Below, piece after piece: positions 23,000 through 35,396 of a DNA stretch of 64,000 nt. The notes below the pieces were generated by a model. It was not told the origin of the DNA, ran no database searches, and was given only the letters and a program-made list of their open reading frames with translations. Position 1 is the stretch's first letter; the number at the start of each line of letters is the position of its first letter. Source of the stretch: Leptodontidium sp. MPI-SDFR-AT-0119 (taxonomy: Eukaryota; Ascomycota; Leotiomycetes; Helotiales; Leptodontidiaceae). The stretch is from contig JAHLEZ010000009.1 in NCBI GenBank assembly GCA_020726505.1, positions 744,001 to 808,000 of the forward strand. The letters run 5' to 3'. A program made the translations under genes and the position numbers.

Positions 23000-25900
23000 G
23001 AATATACACAGATTTTGAACTATATATTTATTACTTTATCGCCATACTCGCATTAAAATATATTCACATATACGGCGTAGTACATAAACCGGTACTACAC
23101 TAACACTAATTAGTAGTAAGCTTATATTATTAACCTTATTATAGACAAAAAAGGTCTTAGGCTATAGAGCGAATTCTGGGCTTTAACTTAAGGAGTACTT
23201 AATTGTATTTTCCTTAAAGGGCATTTTACCTTTTCTAGATTATAAAGGGAAAGTAACTTCTCTCTTAAGACTCGATTAAGACTATCGCACGTTAAAAAAG
23301 AGCTATTATAACACGATAATTACTTTATAAAGATTATTAAGTTAATATTCTTAAATTTAAAACTTTAGACCTTTAAGAAACTTATCTAAGAACTTACTAG
23401 ATCACTTACGAATCGCATCTAATATAATAGCGGATGCTTTAAACTATACCTTAGAGCTAGAATTAACTTCGGAAATTATTAATATTATAGTTATACTTAA
23501 GGAAAGAGTAAATCTTAATTTAGATTTCCTAATAGACGTAATAATATATTCACGAAAGTTTAAGGAGGACTTTTGTGACAAATATCTTAAGGGAGAGTTC
23601 CTTTTTTAAGACTTTTAAGAGTATTTTAAGAGTTAAACGGCAAATAAATTTAAATTAATTAAGATAATAGAACGTACGTGTCTTAGGGACGACTTACGAG
23701 CTTTTAGCGTATTTATATGACGTACTAAGGGAACGAGGACGGCAGATACTTTAGTAGAAATAATATAAGCTAAGGAAAATTTGTGGCTAGAGGATTAAAT
23801 AGAGATATAGATTCGGAACTACCTTAAATTAATACTAAATCACATCCGGGAATTACTCTCTTAACTACTATTACTAATCTTAATAACACTTTAATAAAAT
23901 CAATTCCCGATATTTTTATAATACTAACTAAAGGTAATTATTTATTTTATAGAGGAAGACACTTCTTTAGAAGGGTTAAGAATAAAGCTTACAAAGATAA
24001 TTTAGTTATTAGGATCACCTAAGATCTCCCTTACTAAAGGAAATAAGGTTAAGGATTTATATAGTATAACCTCGCTACTTATAGTCTTAAAGAAAAAGTT
24101 CTTATTTACTCTTAAGAGGGATCTCCTAAGTAATCTCCACTTGTGGAGATTAAATAACCACGTGTTACTAAATCCCACACTAACGCTAATAATATACCCA
24201 CGGAACGGGTTATTACTACTATTTAAGGTTCTTAGGACTACCGGACTATATACGAAGTTAATTTAGTTATTATAATATATCATAGATCTATTAACCTTAG
24301 ACTAAATAAAATCGTTAGTAAACCTTACTAAGATATACACTAAGGAACTCTAATATAGCGGAGACAAGGACCACTTAGATAAAAAGCTCTATATCTTCGC
24401 CGACTTATGTCAGAGAGTATTAGTTGAGACTAAGGTTTAAAACTAAGCCTTTCCGTCAATACTACGAGACGGAGTTAGTTCGTACTATTACCGGTACCTT
24501 TAGAATAAGAGGTACTCATTTAATAAGCTTATTAAGACGACTCGCGAGTACTTTAAAACGGAAAAAAGGGCTAATAAGTTCCTTAGCCGGTGGTTTAGTT
24601 TAACTTTCTCGTTATTTTAGAAGAAGCTTTACTAAAAGGGAAAGCCGGTGCTAACTTAATTAAAGAACTTCACTAAGGAACTATAAAGTATTTAGCTTAG
24701 TTTAAAGGACGATAATATACGGAATAATAAGACGCTCCGCGATAAGCTCGTGTAGGGAATAATAAGGAACCCCCTCTTTAAGATGGCCTTGTTTTAGGCA
24801 CCCCTTACCTTCCTTACGTTAATAGATAGTCTTTGCTTCGCCGTCGGCGTTAAAGTAACTTATGACTTAGGATTAAGGGTAGGCAAGTACTCCGGATCAC
24901 ATATAAATCGCCACTAGTCTTATATTATAAATAAGGCGGCTTATTACTTCGATCGTAAGATAAAATTTTTAAGTAGAAATAAACGCGGAAATAAATTCTA
25001 GCTTATATTAAGCTATATAGGCTATATTATTTATAAAAAGATAAATTACTATAGTAGTCGCTATTTAGATAAAGAGCAGGCAGTGTCTAAGGTAAGATAC
25101 TTCGCGGCGCGCAAGTTCGAAGGAGTAAAGCCACGGATAAAACCTTTAAGAGTTACTTAGCTTATATTAAGGGAATCGACCCTAATTCGGACTAGAACTG
25201 GACTATATCCGGACACTATTCGGGAAACTACTAAGATGCGGATTTAAATACTTTAATAAATATTAACGATTCTTTAGAGAGTTTCGACGACGATAATAGT
25301 AATAGTATTGTAAACTTCACGACTATATTTATAATAAGTAAGGTATAATATAATACACGAGAAGTTATAAGGCAACTTAAGGAGAGGAAAGCTACTTATA
25401 TCTTAAAAAGCAAAATTAAGAGACCCGCTCTTAATAAGGCCTACATAATGTAATAAATAAATAAATTCTTTTAAAGTTTATTAATTAATATAGGGGCATT
25501 TAATAAAAACACGAGAGGGATTAACTAACTACGGGTATTATAGCGAATTTAAGATATTAAGTTTAACATTAGTTAGGCAGGCTAGATCCGGATCACATTC
25601 GGTGCCAGTTCGCGACTGTCTTTAGGAGTTGCCACAGTTAATACTCTAGCTAGAGAAATGGATTTCTAAATCGTAAACGCAGATATTTTATTTCTAATTT
25701 GTTTATAATAGTTAGATACACTAAATGCGCAATATAATAACCTACGTAATATCTTAATTTAGGGCAATAAGAAGCACCTAATTTACAGAAGTATAAACAT
25801 CTATAGCTACTTTTAAATTAATATCGTCAATTACTAAACACTTCGACTGGAACAATAAATACATGCCACCTAACTAAACTAGAAATACGTCGGCTTTATA

Positions 25901-26360
25901 GACGTTTCGGACACCCTTTAGTAAGACGTCTTTAGTACTTACTAGATCAAGCTGGCCATAAGTATGACTCGGAAGTTATATTAAGGGTTAAAGAGATGTG
26001 TAAGTATTACTAGAAATATATAAATGCTTTATATAAGTTCCGCTTTAAATTATAAGACAACGTCGACTTCAATTATATAATCTACGTTAATATCACGATG
26101 TTTAGAGAACGATATACCCTCTACATAATAGATAAGGTAACGGGTTTTAATACGGCGAAACTACTTCGAAAGGCCCCCAGTTCGGCTACGGCTTAGGCCA
26201 CCTTTAACGTATTTAAGTTAATATAAATTAATATATACCTTAAATCTTTAGATTTCGTCGTGTACGACTATGGCATTAATTTCAATTTTAAGGAGTTTCG
26301 GAATGTACTTAGATTTATGGGTAGTACCCCTAAGCTAGTACTTGTTAAGGTATTGACGTA
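23000..26360 (+). mobile_element. Truncated Ty1/copia-type retroelement (gag to integrase), plus strand
   Basis: RIP-degraded plus-strand element. The 3' half is recognisable in one frame from about 25600: VATVNTLARE; then LDTLNAQYNNLRNILI (end of protease and start of the pre-integrase region); a zinc-binding-type segment (about 25900-26000); VDFNYIIYVNITMF at about 26070; and an integrase core with IIDKVTGFNTAKLL, LDFVVYDYGINFNFKEFRN and TPKLVLVKVLT at 26120-26360. The two integrase aspartates can be placed at VVYDYG and at the D of IIDKVTGF. Reverse transcriptase and 3' LTR are missing: the element stops abruptly at about 26360 where normal-composition DNA begins. The gag part (23000-25500) is inferred from position only. 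Confidence 0.75.
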
Positions 26361-26746
26361 CAAAAAGCGGACCCGCTGTCTGTAGACTGCGTATTTGACT
26401 ACATAACTCTTATACTCAAGTTATCACGTGATTCCTGCTCAACACACCCCCCAGAGGCGGCGGAATCCCCGGCGTCTCTGATTACCTCTACGGCGCACGA
26501 CTAATCAATTGGCCTACGGCCTATCGCCTACGACCAATTAACCGGCGCAACTAGGTAGCCCCACGAAAACAGGCGCTAAGCCTATTCCGCTGTATAATGA
26601 GCAAAGGTGGAGAAAGAGTCGAGGCCAAGCCTTGGCACCCCCAAGCGAAGCTCGCTAGACGGGACAGCGGCAAAAGCTCGGTAGAGAAAAAGAGCTGAAA
26701 AATAGCCACAGGGACGCAGTCTCCTGTCGTAGACTCAAGACAGAGC
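26361..26746. other. Non-RIP segment with imperfect inverted ends
   Basis: GC-rich compared with both neighbours. CTGTCTGTAGACTGCGT near 26378-26394 is mirrored by ACGCAGTCTCCTGTCGTAGACT near 26714-26735. An internal foldback lies at about 26505-26545 (AATTGGCC...CCAATTAACC). It could be a short non-autonomous element or a scrap of host DNA. No coding potential was seen. Confidence 0.4.
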
Positions 26747-26954
26747 TGTGGCTCTTAACTGTCGTGCAGAAGAACGAGTATTAGCTCAGGGGTTTAAAAG
26801 ATTCTACGATTAGATGAGGTTCTAGAAAGTGTGTTCAAAGATTAATTGAATTAAGCGTTATCCTCTTGAAGAGAGGAGCTAGAGACTGGGTTTATATACC
26901 TAGAGTACTTACGCAAGTATATACTAGACTAAAGAACTACGCTAGTACGCGACA
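26747..26954 (-). repeat. Copia LTR (3' LTR of the minus-strand element)
   Basis: 208 bp, matching 35190-35396 with mostly transition differences. On the minus strand it is preceded by AACTATAAGGGTG, a weak polypurine tract. Confidence 0.85.
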
Positions 26955-27689
26955 CACCCTTATAGTAAGCTGTAGTTATAAGGACGTTAAACTTAGTATC
27001 AAAGAGGCGTACTAAGGAGATCAGGAGATACCTTATACACACTCTAGGCAAATAAATAAGGCTCTAAGAAACACTAACTAAGACTATTATATAGTCGTTA
27101 AGTGAGTTATAATAAAAGAAAGTATAATACGTAACTAAGCGCGTAATTAGGAGCTCGTTCGCTAATAAACGCGTACCCCCTAAAAAGTAAACAATAATAT
27201 AAGTCGCCGCGTTAAGATCTTAAGTATTAAATAAGAATACGTAAATAAAGCGTACTATAAACACAAGAGTATTTATATATTTACCTTAAATTATAAATAT
27301 AAAAATATAAGATAAAGTTTCTAGAAAGAGAGTACGATCTATAGATCATAGGGCTAAGATCTTACTATAAGACAAATGGCCTAGTCTATAGTAAGACAAG
27401 TGCGGTTAAGGTATTAATTAGTTAATTAGACGTCACTAGTGATTGCGTCTAAGTTAAGAAGTAGCGCTTAATACTCTAATTAACTAAGCCACGTCAGGTT
27501 AGTATAGAGGTTTCTACTTACTCGGTAAGTAGTGTTAATTAGTAAACTGTACGCGCGATTAGTAATCGCGAGCCTTCCGCCTATTACTATAAATACTGCC
27601 CTCCTTTTCTATTAATAATAACCCTTTTCTAGTATTACTAACGTTAATATACACTTTTATATTTCCCCCTTTATTCCTTTCTTTTTCTT

Positions 27690-29014
27690 TTATATTATTA
27701 AATTCATTATCGAGCATTCTAAGATGCCTAATAAATCCACTTCTTTTAAGACTATTAAGAGTCCACAAGAACGCTCTAAAGCTCTCACTAATCGAATAAA
27801 TCGCTAGATTGCCCGCGAGGAAGGTGGCTTTAATATAAAGCGCGAAGTTATATAAGAATAACGTCGCCAAAGACTCTAAGTTATAAGTATTTATTTCCTT
27901 ATCTTTGATTATTTATTTTTATACCTTTATTTCTTACCCCCTTACTTTCGAGTATTAAATTAACTCTTTAAGTAATAGATAATTACTATAGAAGTATCCG
28001 CCTTACTATCTCCTATTTAAGAAGACAATAATAATAAGCTTAAGGATGTCTTCGGCGAGATTAATAATAATAAGGATAAACTTACTAGTAATGCCTCCTT
28101 TACTCCTTTTATACCCTCTCGTTTTATTATCTCCTTAGGCGATCCCCTTTATTTTATAGACACATTTAACTCTAATAATAATATCTTGCTTGTCCCTCGC
28201 CGCTCTTGTCGTACTTTTATTCGCCTCTCTTTATTAAAATCTTCACTTCTTATTTATGTTACTCGTACGTTATTTAAGATAACTATTTAAGTTTCTTTTA
28301 ATACTTTAAAGACTCTTAAGAGAGTATTAAATAAAGTTCCTGATCTCTAACTTCGTAAACGCGTTAGTGTTTTTATTTCTCCTCGCTAGTCTTATAAGAG
28401 TTCTAAGGGACCTTTATTAATGAGACGAACTCGTGATATATATTTCTTTTTATTTATTTAAATCTCACTCTTATTAATCGAGTATTAGAGTATATACTAA
28501 TAATACTATAGGCCGCGAATTTACTAATCCTTATTTATTATATATCTAAGCTGCCACTTATAATAAAAGAGATCGGGGACACTACTATATAAACACTACT
28601 TCGGCTAGTAATCGCTGCTTTAACTACACTAGTAGCTACTTATGTTTTCTCGCTACTAACGATCTTTTAAAGTACAGTAAGAGATTAGTCCGCGCTATTA
28701 ATGCCGACAATTAGAAAGTATATAAATTCCTTTTCTAATAGCTTATTAGCGATTATTGAGCTAACTGTTCTAAGTCTATTAAGAAATATCGCGTTACTAT
28801 TAAGACCCTCCTCGATTATTTAAGTAAGTCTTTGAGCTCTAAAGAGGAGACTAATAAGATCGTTCTTTCTTCTTTACGCCGTCCTCTTCTTAAGTATAAT
28901 AAGAAAGATGACTCGGATAATAAGGCTAAAACTAGAGTTAGTGGAGTTATAAGAAAGCGCGGAAAGTCTATAAGTATAATAGACATATTTAAAAACATAA
29001 CTAGTATACTTTAG
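27690..29014 (+). pseudogene. Degenerate antisense frame inside the copia element
   Basis: The plus strand reads a long frame whose only stops are TAA/TAG, for example NKSTSFKTIKSPQERSKALT at about 27729 and ASFTPFIPSRFIISLGDPLYF at about 28095-28160. In a second frame, ending at 29014, it reads KIVLSSLRRPLLKYNKK and KRGKSISIIDIFKN. This is opposite to the element's pol and lies between pol and 3' LTR. Some plant LTR elements carry an antisense ORF in this place. It could equally be a nested element. No domain recognised. Confidence 0.4.
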
Positions 29015-29899
29015 TCTAAAGAGCTTTAAGTTTAAGTAAGATTTAGTTAGGCTTATAAGGATCTTTTTGTTTTTACGTGGAGTTTTAATTAAGTTTTTTT
29101 TATAGATTTATAAGATCTTTAGCTAAGTTTAACCGGATTTACTATAAGATTTAAGCGGAATTAAGTAGATTTCTAGTGTTTTAATTATAAAGATACTTAA
29201 TTTATTAAGTAGAAAAGTTATTATAAATAAAAATAATATAAAATTCCTTAATATACTTTTAATAAATATATTTAAAGCTCTTTAACTTAAAATCTATAAT
29301 TACTAAAGTTTAAGAGAACTCTAAAAAGCTCGAATTTCTAGCGAGACAAATTCTTCGTGAGACTATTAGTAAGTATATTAATAGTTAGAAGATATATTAC
29401 TTTAAAAGATCTACGAGTATACTCTTACTTCAATTATATATTATAAATATTAATATAGTATAACTTTGTCGTGATCCTTTTAGTATTATTTATAATAAGC
29501 CTAATAGTTTATTAATTATTATATAAAATCTCTTACGTCTTACTTAAATTAAGAGCTAGATTTTTAAAGAAGCGCTAAAGAGCTATAGTTTCTTTATTTA
29601 TATACTCTAATATAAGTAATTCTACTTTAGTTATTAAAGTAATAATTGTTACTTGTCTTAATACTTTCTAGATTACTAGCCTACTAAATAAAAAAATTAC
29701 GTAACCTTAAGATAATCGTCGTGTCTTTATATTATTAGCGAAAGAGGCGTTAGAGGCAATAATAATTACTCTATTATAGTGCCTACTATAAACAATACCT
29801 AAGAAGTGCGTATTAAACAAGTAGCGAATGAGCTAATATATTGTAATAAAGTGTTTAAGCCTAAGGTTTATTATAAATTATAAAAATAAAGTAATTGTA

Positions 29900-30900
29900 T
29901 ATATAATATCCGGTCTTATAATAATTATTACGTATAAGACAGAGCTTACTCTCTCTTAATATACTTTAATATATTTCTTAGAAGCTTATTCTATATACTT
30001 AATAAGATCGATTTGCGGCAGCGGTGTCGTTAAATAATTATTATCTACTTACTTAAATTTGCGAGCGATCTTCTTAAGGTATTAGTTATAGACTAAGGAG
30101 ATTGTTTTGCGCTTTCGATCACGTAATACTTTAATCCCTAGGAATTACGTAATGTCTTTAAGATTATATATATTATATACTTAGTTTAGACGCTTAATAA
30201 GATCTTGTTCGAGCTTCTGATTATCTTAGTAATAGAGTACCTAAATGTCGTCTATATAAAAGAGGACTAAGATTTTATGTTTAAGATTTGTGAATATATA
30301 AGGCTCCTCTAAGTAAAGAGAGAGCCTTAGATTAGTTAAAGTCTTGCTTATATACTTGTATTAGAGGTAAGGGGAATCACGTATTCCGTAGAGTGCGCGA
30401 TTAACTCGTAATACTTAATTAGGCTATTAGAAACCGAGTAGAAATTAGTAATATATTATTTCACTGTCTATATTTCTCAAGGCATTAATAAAGGCATTAA
30501 TTACGTTAAAGCACTTGACTTTTAAATTAAAATAAGCTACGAGCGCTATAGCGATTCTAAAAGACTTTATAAAGAGTGTACTAGTATATATTAATACGAT
30601 TATTGCCTCATTTTAGAGATCACCCCAAACTACTATTCGAGAGTAGTATCTTAAAATATATCCGTCTTTATTAAGCTTATACTTAAAGACTTACATAAGC
30701 GGGACGAGTGTGTCTATAATACTTGAATCGTACTTTTATAAGTACTAGTATTTATGTTTATTTATATTCCTTATTTCTAACTTATAGTCTTCTAGAAACT
30801 ACCTTCTTATTAAATAGTTCTTAAGATCGCTTTACCTCTTTAACTTTAGTAAAAGATCTTAAACTTTAACTTTAAGAAGTGGGAGTTTCCTTTCTAGTAG
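29900..30900 (-). pseudogene. Degenerate copia reverse transcriptase
   Basis: The minus strand reads KILVLFYIDDI around 30247-30275, the YxDD catalytic box of copia reverse transcriptases (commonly Y-V/I-D-D-I/M). The next codon is a TAG. Flanking sequence is stop-filled; domain limits are approximate. Confidence 0.7.
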
Positions 30901-33900
30901 CAGGCGATTTACTTATATTATTACCGCGATTACTAAATATATTATCTTAGTTAATTCCCTAAAATTGTCTTGTTCTTCTTAAGACATATATTAATTAAGT
31001 ATAAGCCTATAAAAAAGCTAGTCAATTTCGGATTAAAGATCACTATATTTAATTAAAGTATACTTGTTAGAGTTTATACTCTTAAGGTTTAAGTCACCCC
31101 CAAGATTAGAGTTACCCTTTTAAGAGCGCGTTTCTTTAAGAATAATAATAAGCGTTATAAATACTTTACTACCTTTACTTCCTTTACGTAGTCTCCCTCT
31201 TTTTCTTATACTCCTTACTAGCTTTTTTTAAGTACTTAAAGTTTTAGATTAAGCCGTAGCGGCCTTAACCTTTATTTAAAAGCGTGTTATTACTTTTATT
31301 TGTCTTTATACGTTTAATTAAGCTCTTAACACTTTAGTCTAAGAGCGTGTCACTGCTTTCGATAACGAATCCGAGGTTCTAAGAGCTTGCGCTTAAAGAG
31401 CTAATTACTTTAGACTTTTATTCGCAACTTCTTAAGTTATTTAACTAAAGTTTTTAATTAGTTCCTTTAGTACTTCTTTTAATAATAGTGACTTTATTCG
31501 CAGGTAATCCACTTCTAGAGTAAATGACGGTATTTAAATCTCGAGTCTAGAAGCTCGAGACGGACCTCTAGCTTAGTCTTATAGTACATTCGACGCCCGA
31601 TCTGTGAGTTATATATTTTTACTTAAACGTGATCCCTCTAAGTCTTGTTTTATACTTAGCGTAAGCCTTAAGTCGTACACACTCGACTTCTATTCTTTGC
31701 CCTTTATTAATACTTTAACCGGCGTATTGTCTAGTATAAGAGTAACTTTAGGAGTTAGAAGTCCCGTTATAATGTTTAGTTCTTTAGTATCCTTTACCCC
31801 TAAGTTTTAACTCTTTAAAGTAGTAATTAGTCCCTTAATAGGCTTAGAAAGTAATATTAAAACACTTTTAATTATAGCTGTCGCTTTCTCAATAGTCCTA
31901 TTACTTATAATATTCTCTAGGATTTCGGCTTAGTTTACGACTAATTTATCTTCTTTAATAAGATCGCAAATCGACTGAGCTTCTTTAATTATAATTATTA
32001 CTTCTTCTTAACTTGACTTATAAAATAAGTCTTTATTAAAGCGTACGTTACACGTGATAATAATTCGGTCGAGACGTAACACCTAAATTTAGTAAATATT
32101 AGAAGTATAAAAACTTATTAAGTATTTAATATACACACGCGTATTTACTTTAAACGCTCTTTTCTCTTACTCTTTTACTCGTTTTACTATTAATAAATAT
32201 ACTTTACACTTAAAGACGTAAATCTTATTTTAATTTAGTTTAAGATTTATAATAAACTTTATAACGAGCGCCGGATTATATTATTAAAAGTAGTTACGAA
32301 ACTACTAATTTAGTGTTTTTAGTAGTAACTACTAATTATTTACGCGCCTAAGGCTTTTATTATATAAGTAGATGCCTCTTAGTGTGTATTTAATAGCTAG
32401 TTCTGCGGGGAGATTTACTGAGAGCCTTATTTTAATTCCCCTATTAATTACTTCTTGGCTAGCCCTTTCGGCGCCGTCATTTGGCTTATAAGTTAAGGTA
32501 AGTGAAAGCTCGAGTTTAATTCTGAGCTTCTTAGTTTAGTTCTTATATCTCGTGAACTCGTAGATAATAATAACTGCCTTTTTTTAATCGTGTTTTAGTT
32601 TATATATCGAGAGTCCGAACTGCCTATAAACTTAGCGTTTAAAGCTCTTGATATATTCGAAGACTATATTATATTCCTTATTTTAGAGGGTATAACCCAC
32701 GAGTAGTCTACTATACTTATCTTTAAGTAAAAGGAGTTAAAAGTTATTCTTAAATCTAATTAAATAATCGAAGAGATCCCAAGTGACTCTTTAAAATAGT
32801 CTAAGTAATTGTCTCTCGATTAGGCGTCTAGAGATTACTTGAGATACGTGGGTTAAAGCGTAATACTTACACTTAATTCTCCTTACTACTTTAGTAATCT
32901 TGACATTCCTGGCTAAGCTTATTAGCTTTCTTAAGGCATTTAGTCTTAAGTGTTTAAAGCGTAAATACTAATATATTTCTGTATCTATTCTTAGTCTCTT
33001 ATATTCTCGCGATAGTCTATAAAATTTACTAATACTTTGTTTAAGCGTTAGAAACATTACGGTACTTATAATACTAAAAGGGATCTCACGGGAATTCGAC
33101 AAATAATTAAAAAGCTTATTAAATTTAAAGAATATAAGGTTTTACTTACGAACTAATTATTATATAATTAAGTAGTCCCTTATAGGATCGTTTTCCTTCT
33201 TTTAGTGTAAAGTGTAGTTTATTCTATAGTACTAAAGCCCGCTATTATAAAGACGAGCTTTAGAGATAATATTAATATAAAATCCTTTTATAACAATAAC
33301 GTCGTAGAGGGTTAAATTAAATAACTCCCTATTTAAGTTCTTAAGAGACCCCTTTATAATACAAATTCCGCGTCTCATAATTAGAAGTTAGGAGCTTTTA
33401 TACTCTATAATATCCTCTAGTTTAGACTTAATAAATAATCTTAGCTCTAAGAGTAAATAATCGTTGACAAGATTAGTTGTACTATAGTTATTAAGAAGAG
33501 TACTCGACGATAAGGGGTAAGCTAAGTCTTATATAAAATAAACACTAAGTTAGTAATCTTTTATAAGGCTTAAGAGGATTACTACTTGTGTTTATATACT
33601 ACTCTTCGCCCCTTTGTTTAAGATGTTTCTAGGGAACGTAGACTTACTTTTGCCTTTATCACCGGCGCTTTTAATAGCGTCTTTAGTGGCTTAAAGTAGT
33701 GGCTTGTCTAATTTAATTTAGTCTCGTAATATCTTTTATCTGTTATTAATAAAGCGTTATTAGATTTACTTTGTTATAACGTCGTTAATCGATGGGTTTA
33801 GTCTGATATTACCTTCGGGGTCTTTTATATAAACCTTCTTATAAATAACAAGTTAAAGTCGAGTGTAATTTAAAGGGCTCTACTTGTGGGTCCGATTATT

Positions 33901-35189
33901 TTAGTAAGGGCATGACTTCTTAGAGGATTTCCTTCTTAAAGGTTTACGAGCGTCCTTATTAGCTTCTAAAGTCACTCTATTGTTAGACGATCGTTCGCTA
34001 AAAGTGGCGAAATGTTTATAACCTTAGGTTTTATAACCTAATAATAGAGCTTAGTACTAAGGACTTAATTTATTAGCGTAAAAGAAACGAGTTAACTAAT
34101 TAATAATATAAGGAGGAAGAAAACTAAGGGTCTTATATTCTTAAATTTTCTTACTTTAGCGCTTTACTTATAAGCAATTAAAGTTCTCTGCCGTAACTAA
34201 GAAATTAATTATGCCGATTATTCCTTTTACGTCTAATACTTTATATAACTAAGCTTTCCGAATCAGCTCTTAGTAAGATATAATCTATATACAAGGGTTA
34301 CTCTTCTCCTTAGTCTTAAGGGATTCCCGGTAGTCGTTTTGTGTCTGAGTTTGAATCGATATTTCTGTTTAATAGAGTACCTCCTTAAGAGAGCGAAGGA
34401 TCGCTTAAATATTTATACGCTTTTCTTGCACTACTCGAGCTACTATAATACTAAAGAATTACTTAGCTATACTCCTCTCGATCTAGTCGTAAAGTTTGAG
34501 GTAGTTAGAAGCTCGGGACTATTAAATTATACTTTAAAAGACGTACTCTTTAGCCTTAACTTCCACTTACTCTCGGAGTGACTTAGGGGTTATAAAGTCA
34601 GGCCTTGTTAGTAACGCTAGGAGTGGTTTAAATATTTTAGAGTTCCCCCTTATATTAGGGGTTAAAGGCGTAAACGTTTAATTGCTTCCGCCTTCGGAAC
34701 TTAGGCTGACAATAACTATATTACTTACTACGGTGCTTAAGGATCTAGGAGCTCTCTTGGCGTTTCTTAGAATTATTACTTGCTTATTTATTACTTAGGT
34801 CTTAAGTTATTCGCTATAAGTGTATATAAAAAGCTAGTAATTTATATTGTTTTTAGTATTAGCTTCCTCCGCGAGCTCTTTAGTAATTAGAGGAGTAGTG
34901 TTAAAGATTTCGGATAGAGACGTAGTATCTTTTTTATTAAGGTCACGTATAGCTAAAGTCTGAGTATATTTATTATAAGCGTAAAGTATATAAACTATAT
35001 TAACTAGTCTTTTAGTTTAGCACATAAGATCTTAGACGATAAGAGCCTAGTAAGTTCGTTAATGTTTATGGAAGACATATCGAATGATCGATGTGTAATT
35101 GTGGAATTAAAAGTAAAAGTTAAATAATCGTAGAACTTATTAATTAAAAGTTCTTCTACGAATACGTTATATAGCTTAAATGAGACAGG

Positions 35190-35396
35190 TGTGGCTCTTA
35201 ACTGTCGTGTAGAAGAAGAGTATTAGCTCAGGGGTTTAAAAGATTCTACAATCAGATGAGGTTCTAGAAAGTGTGTTTAAAGATTAATTAAATTAAGCGT
35301 TGTCCTCTTGAAGAGAGGAGCTAGAGACTGGGTTTATATACCTGGAGTGCTTACACAAGCATGCACTAGACCAAAGAACTGCGCTAGTGCGCGACA
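35190..35396 (-). repeat. Copia LTR (5' LTR of the minus-strand element)
   Basis: 207 bp, partner of 26747-26954. This copy keeps more C and G (for example GCTTACACAAGCATGCACTA), so it is less RIP-mutated than its partner. Confidence 0.85.

Larger units (their letters stand above)
26747..35396 (-). mobile_element. Ty1/copia-type LTR retrotransposon, 8.65 kb
   Basis: Bounded by near-identical LTRs at 26747-26954 (208 bp) and 35190-35396 (207 bp), both TGTGGCTCTTAACTG...GCGACA on the plus strand. The reverse transcriptase box reads on the minus strand as LVLFYIDDI at 30247-30258, with both aspartates intact, so pol runs right to left. The gag, protease and integrase regions should lie between about 31500 and 35000 but are too damaged to place individually. 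At 8.2 kb internally it is longer than usual for copia elements. The excess lies between pol and the left LTR (26955-29300), where the opposite strand shows a readable frame. No matching target duplication was found (AGAGC left, GTATA right). Confidence 0.8.

Noticed and set aside
27559..27870. Minus-strand 103-codon ORF in the copia element
   Set aside because: On the pol strand but past the end of pol; the opposite strand gives the longer RIP-interrupted frame. Neither is proven.
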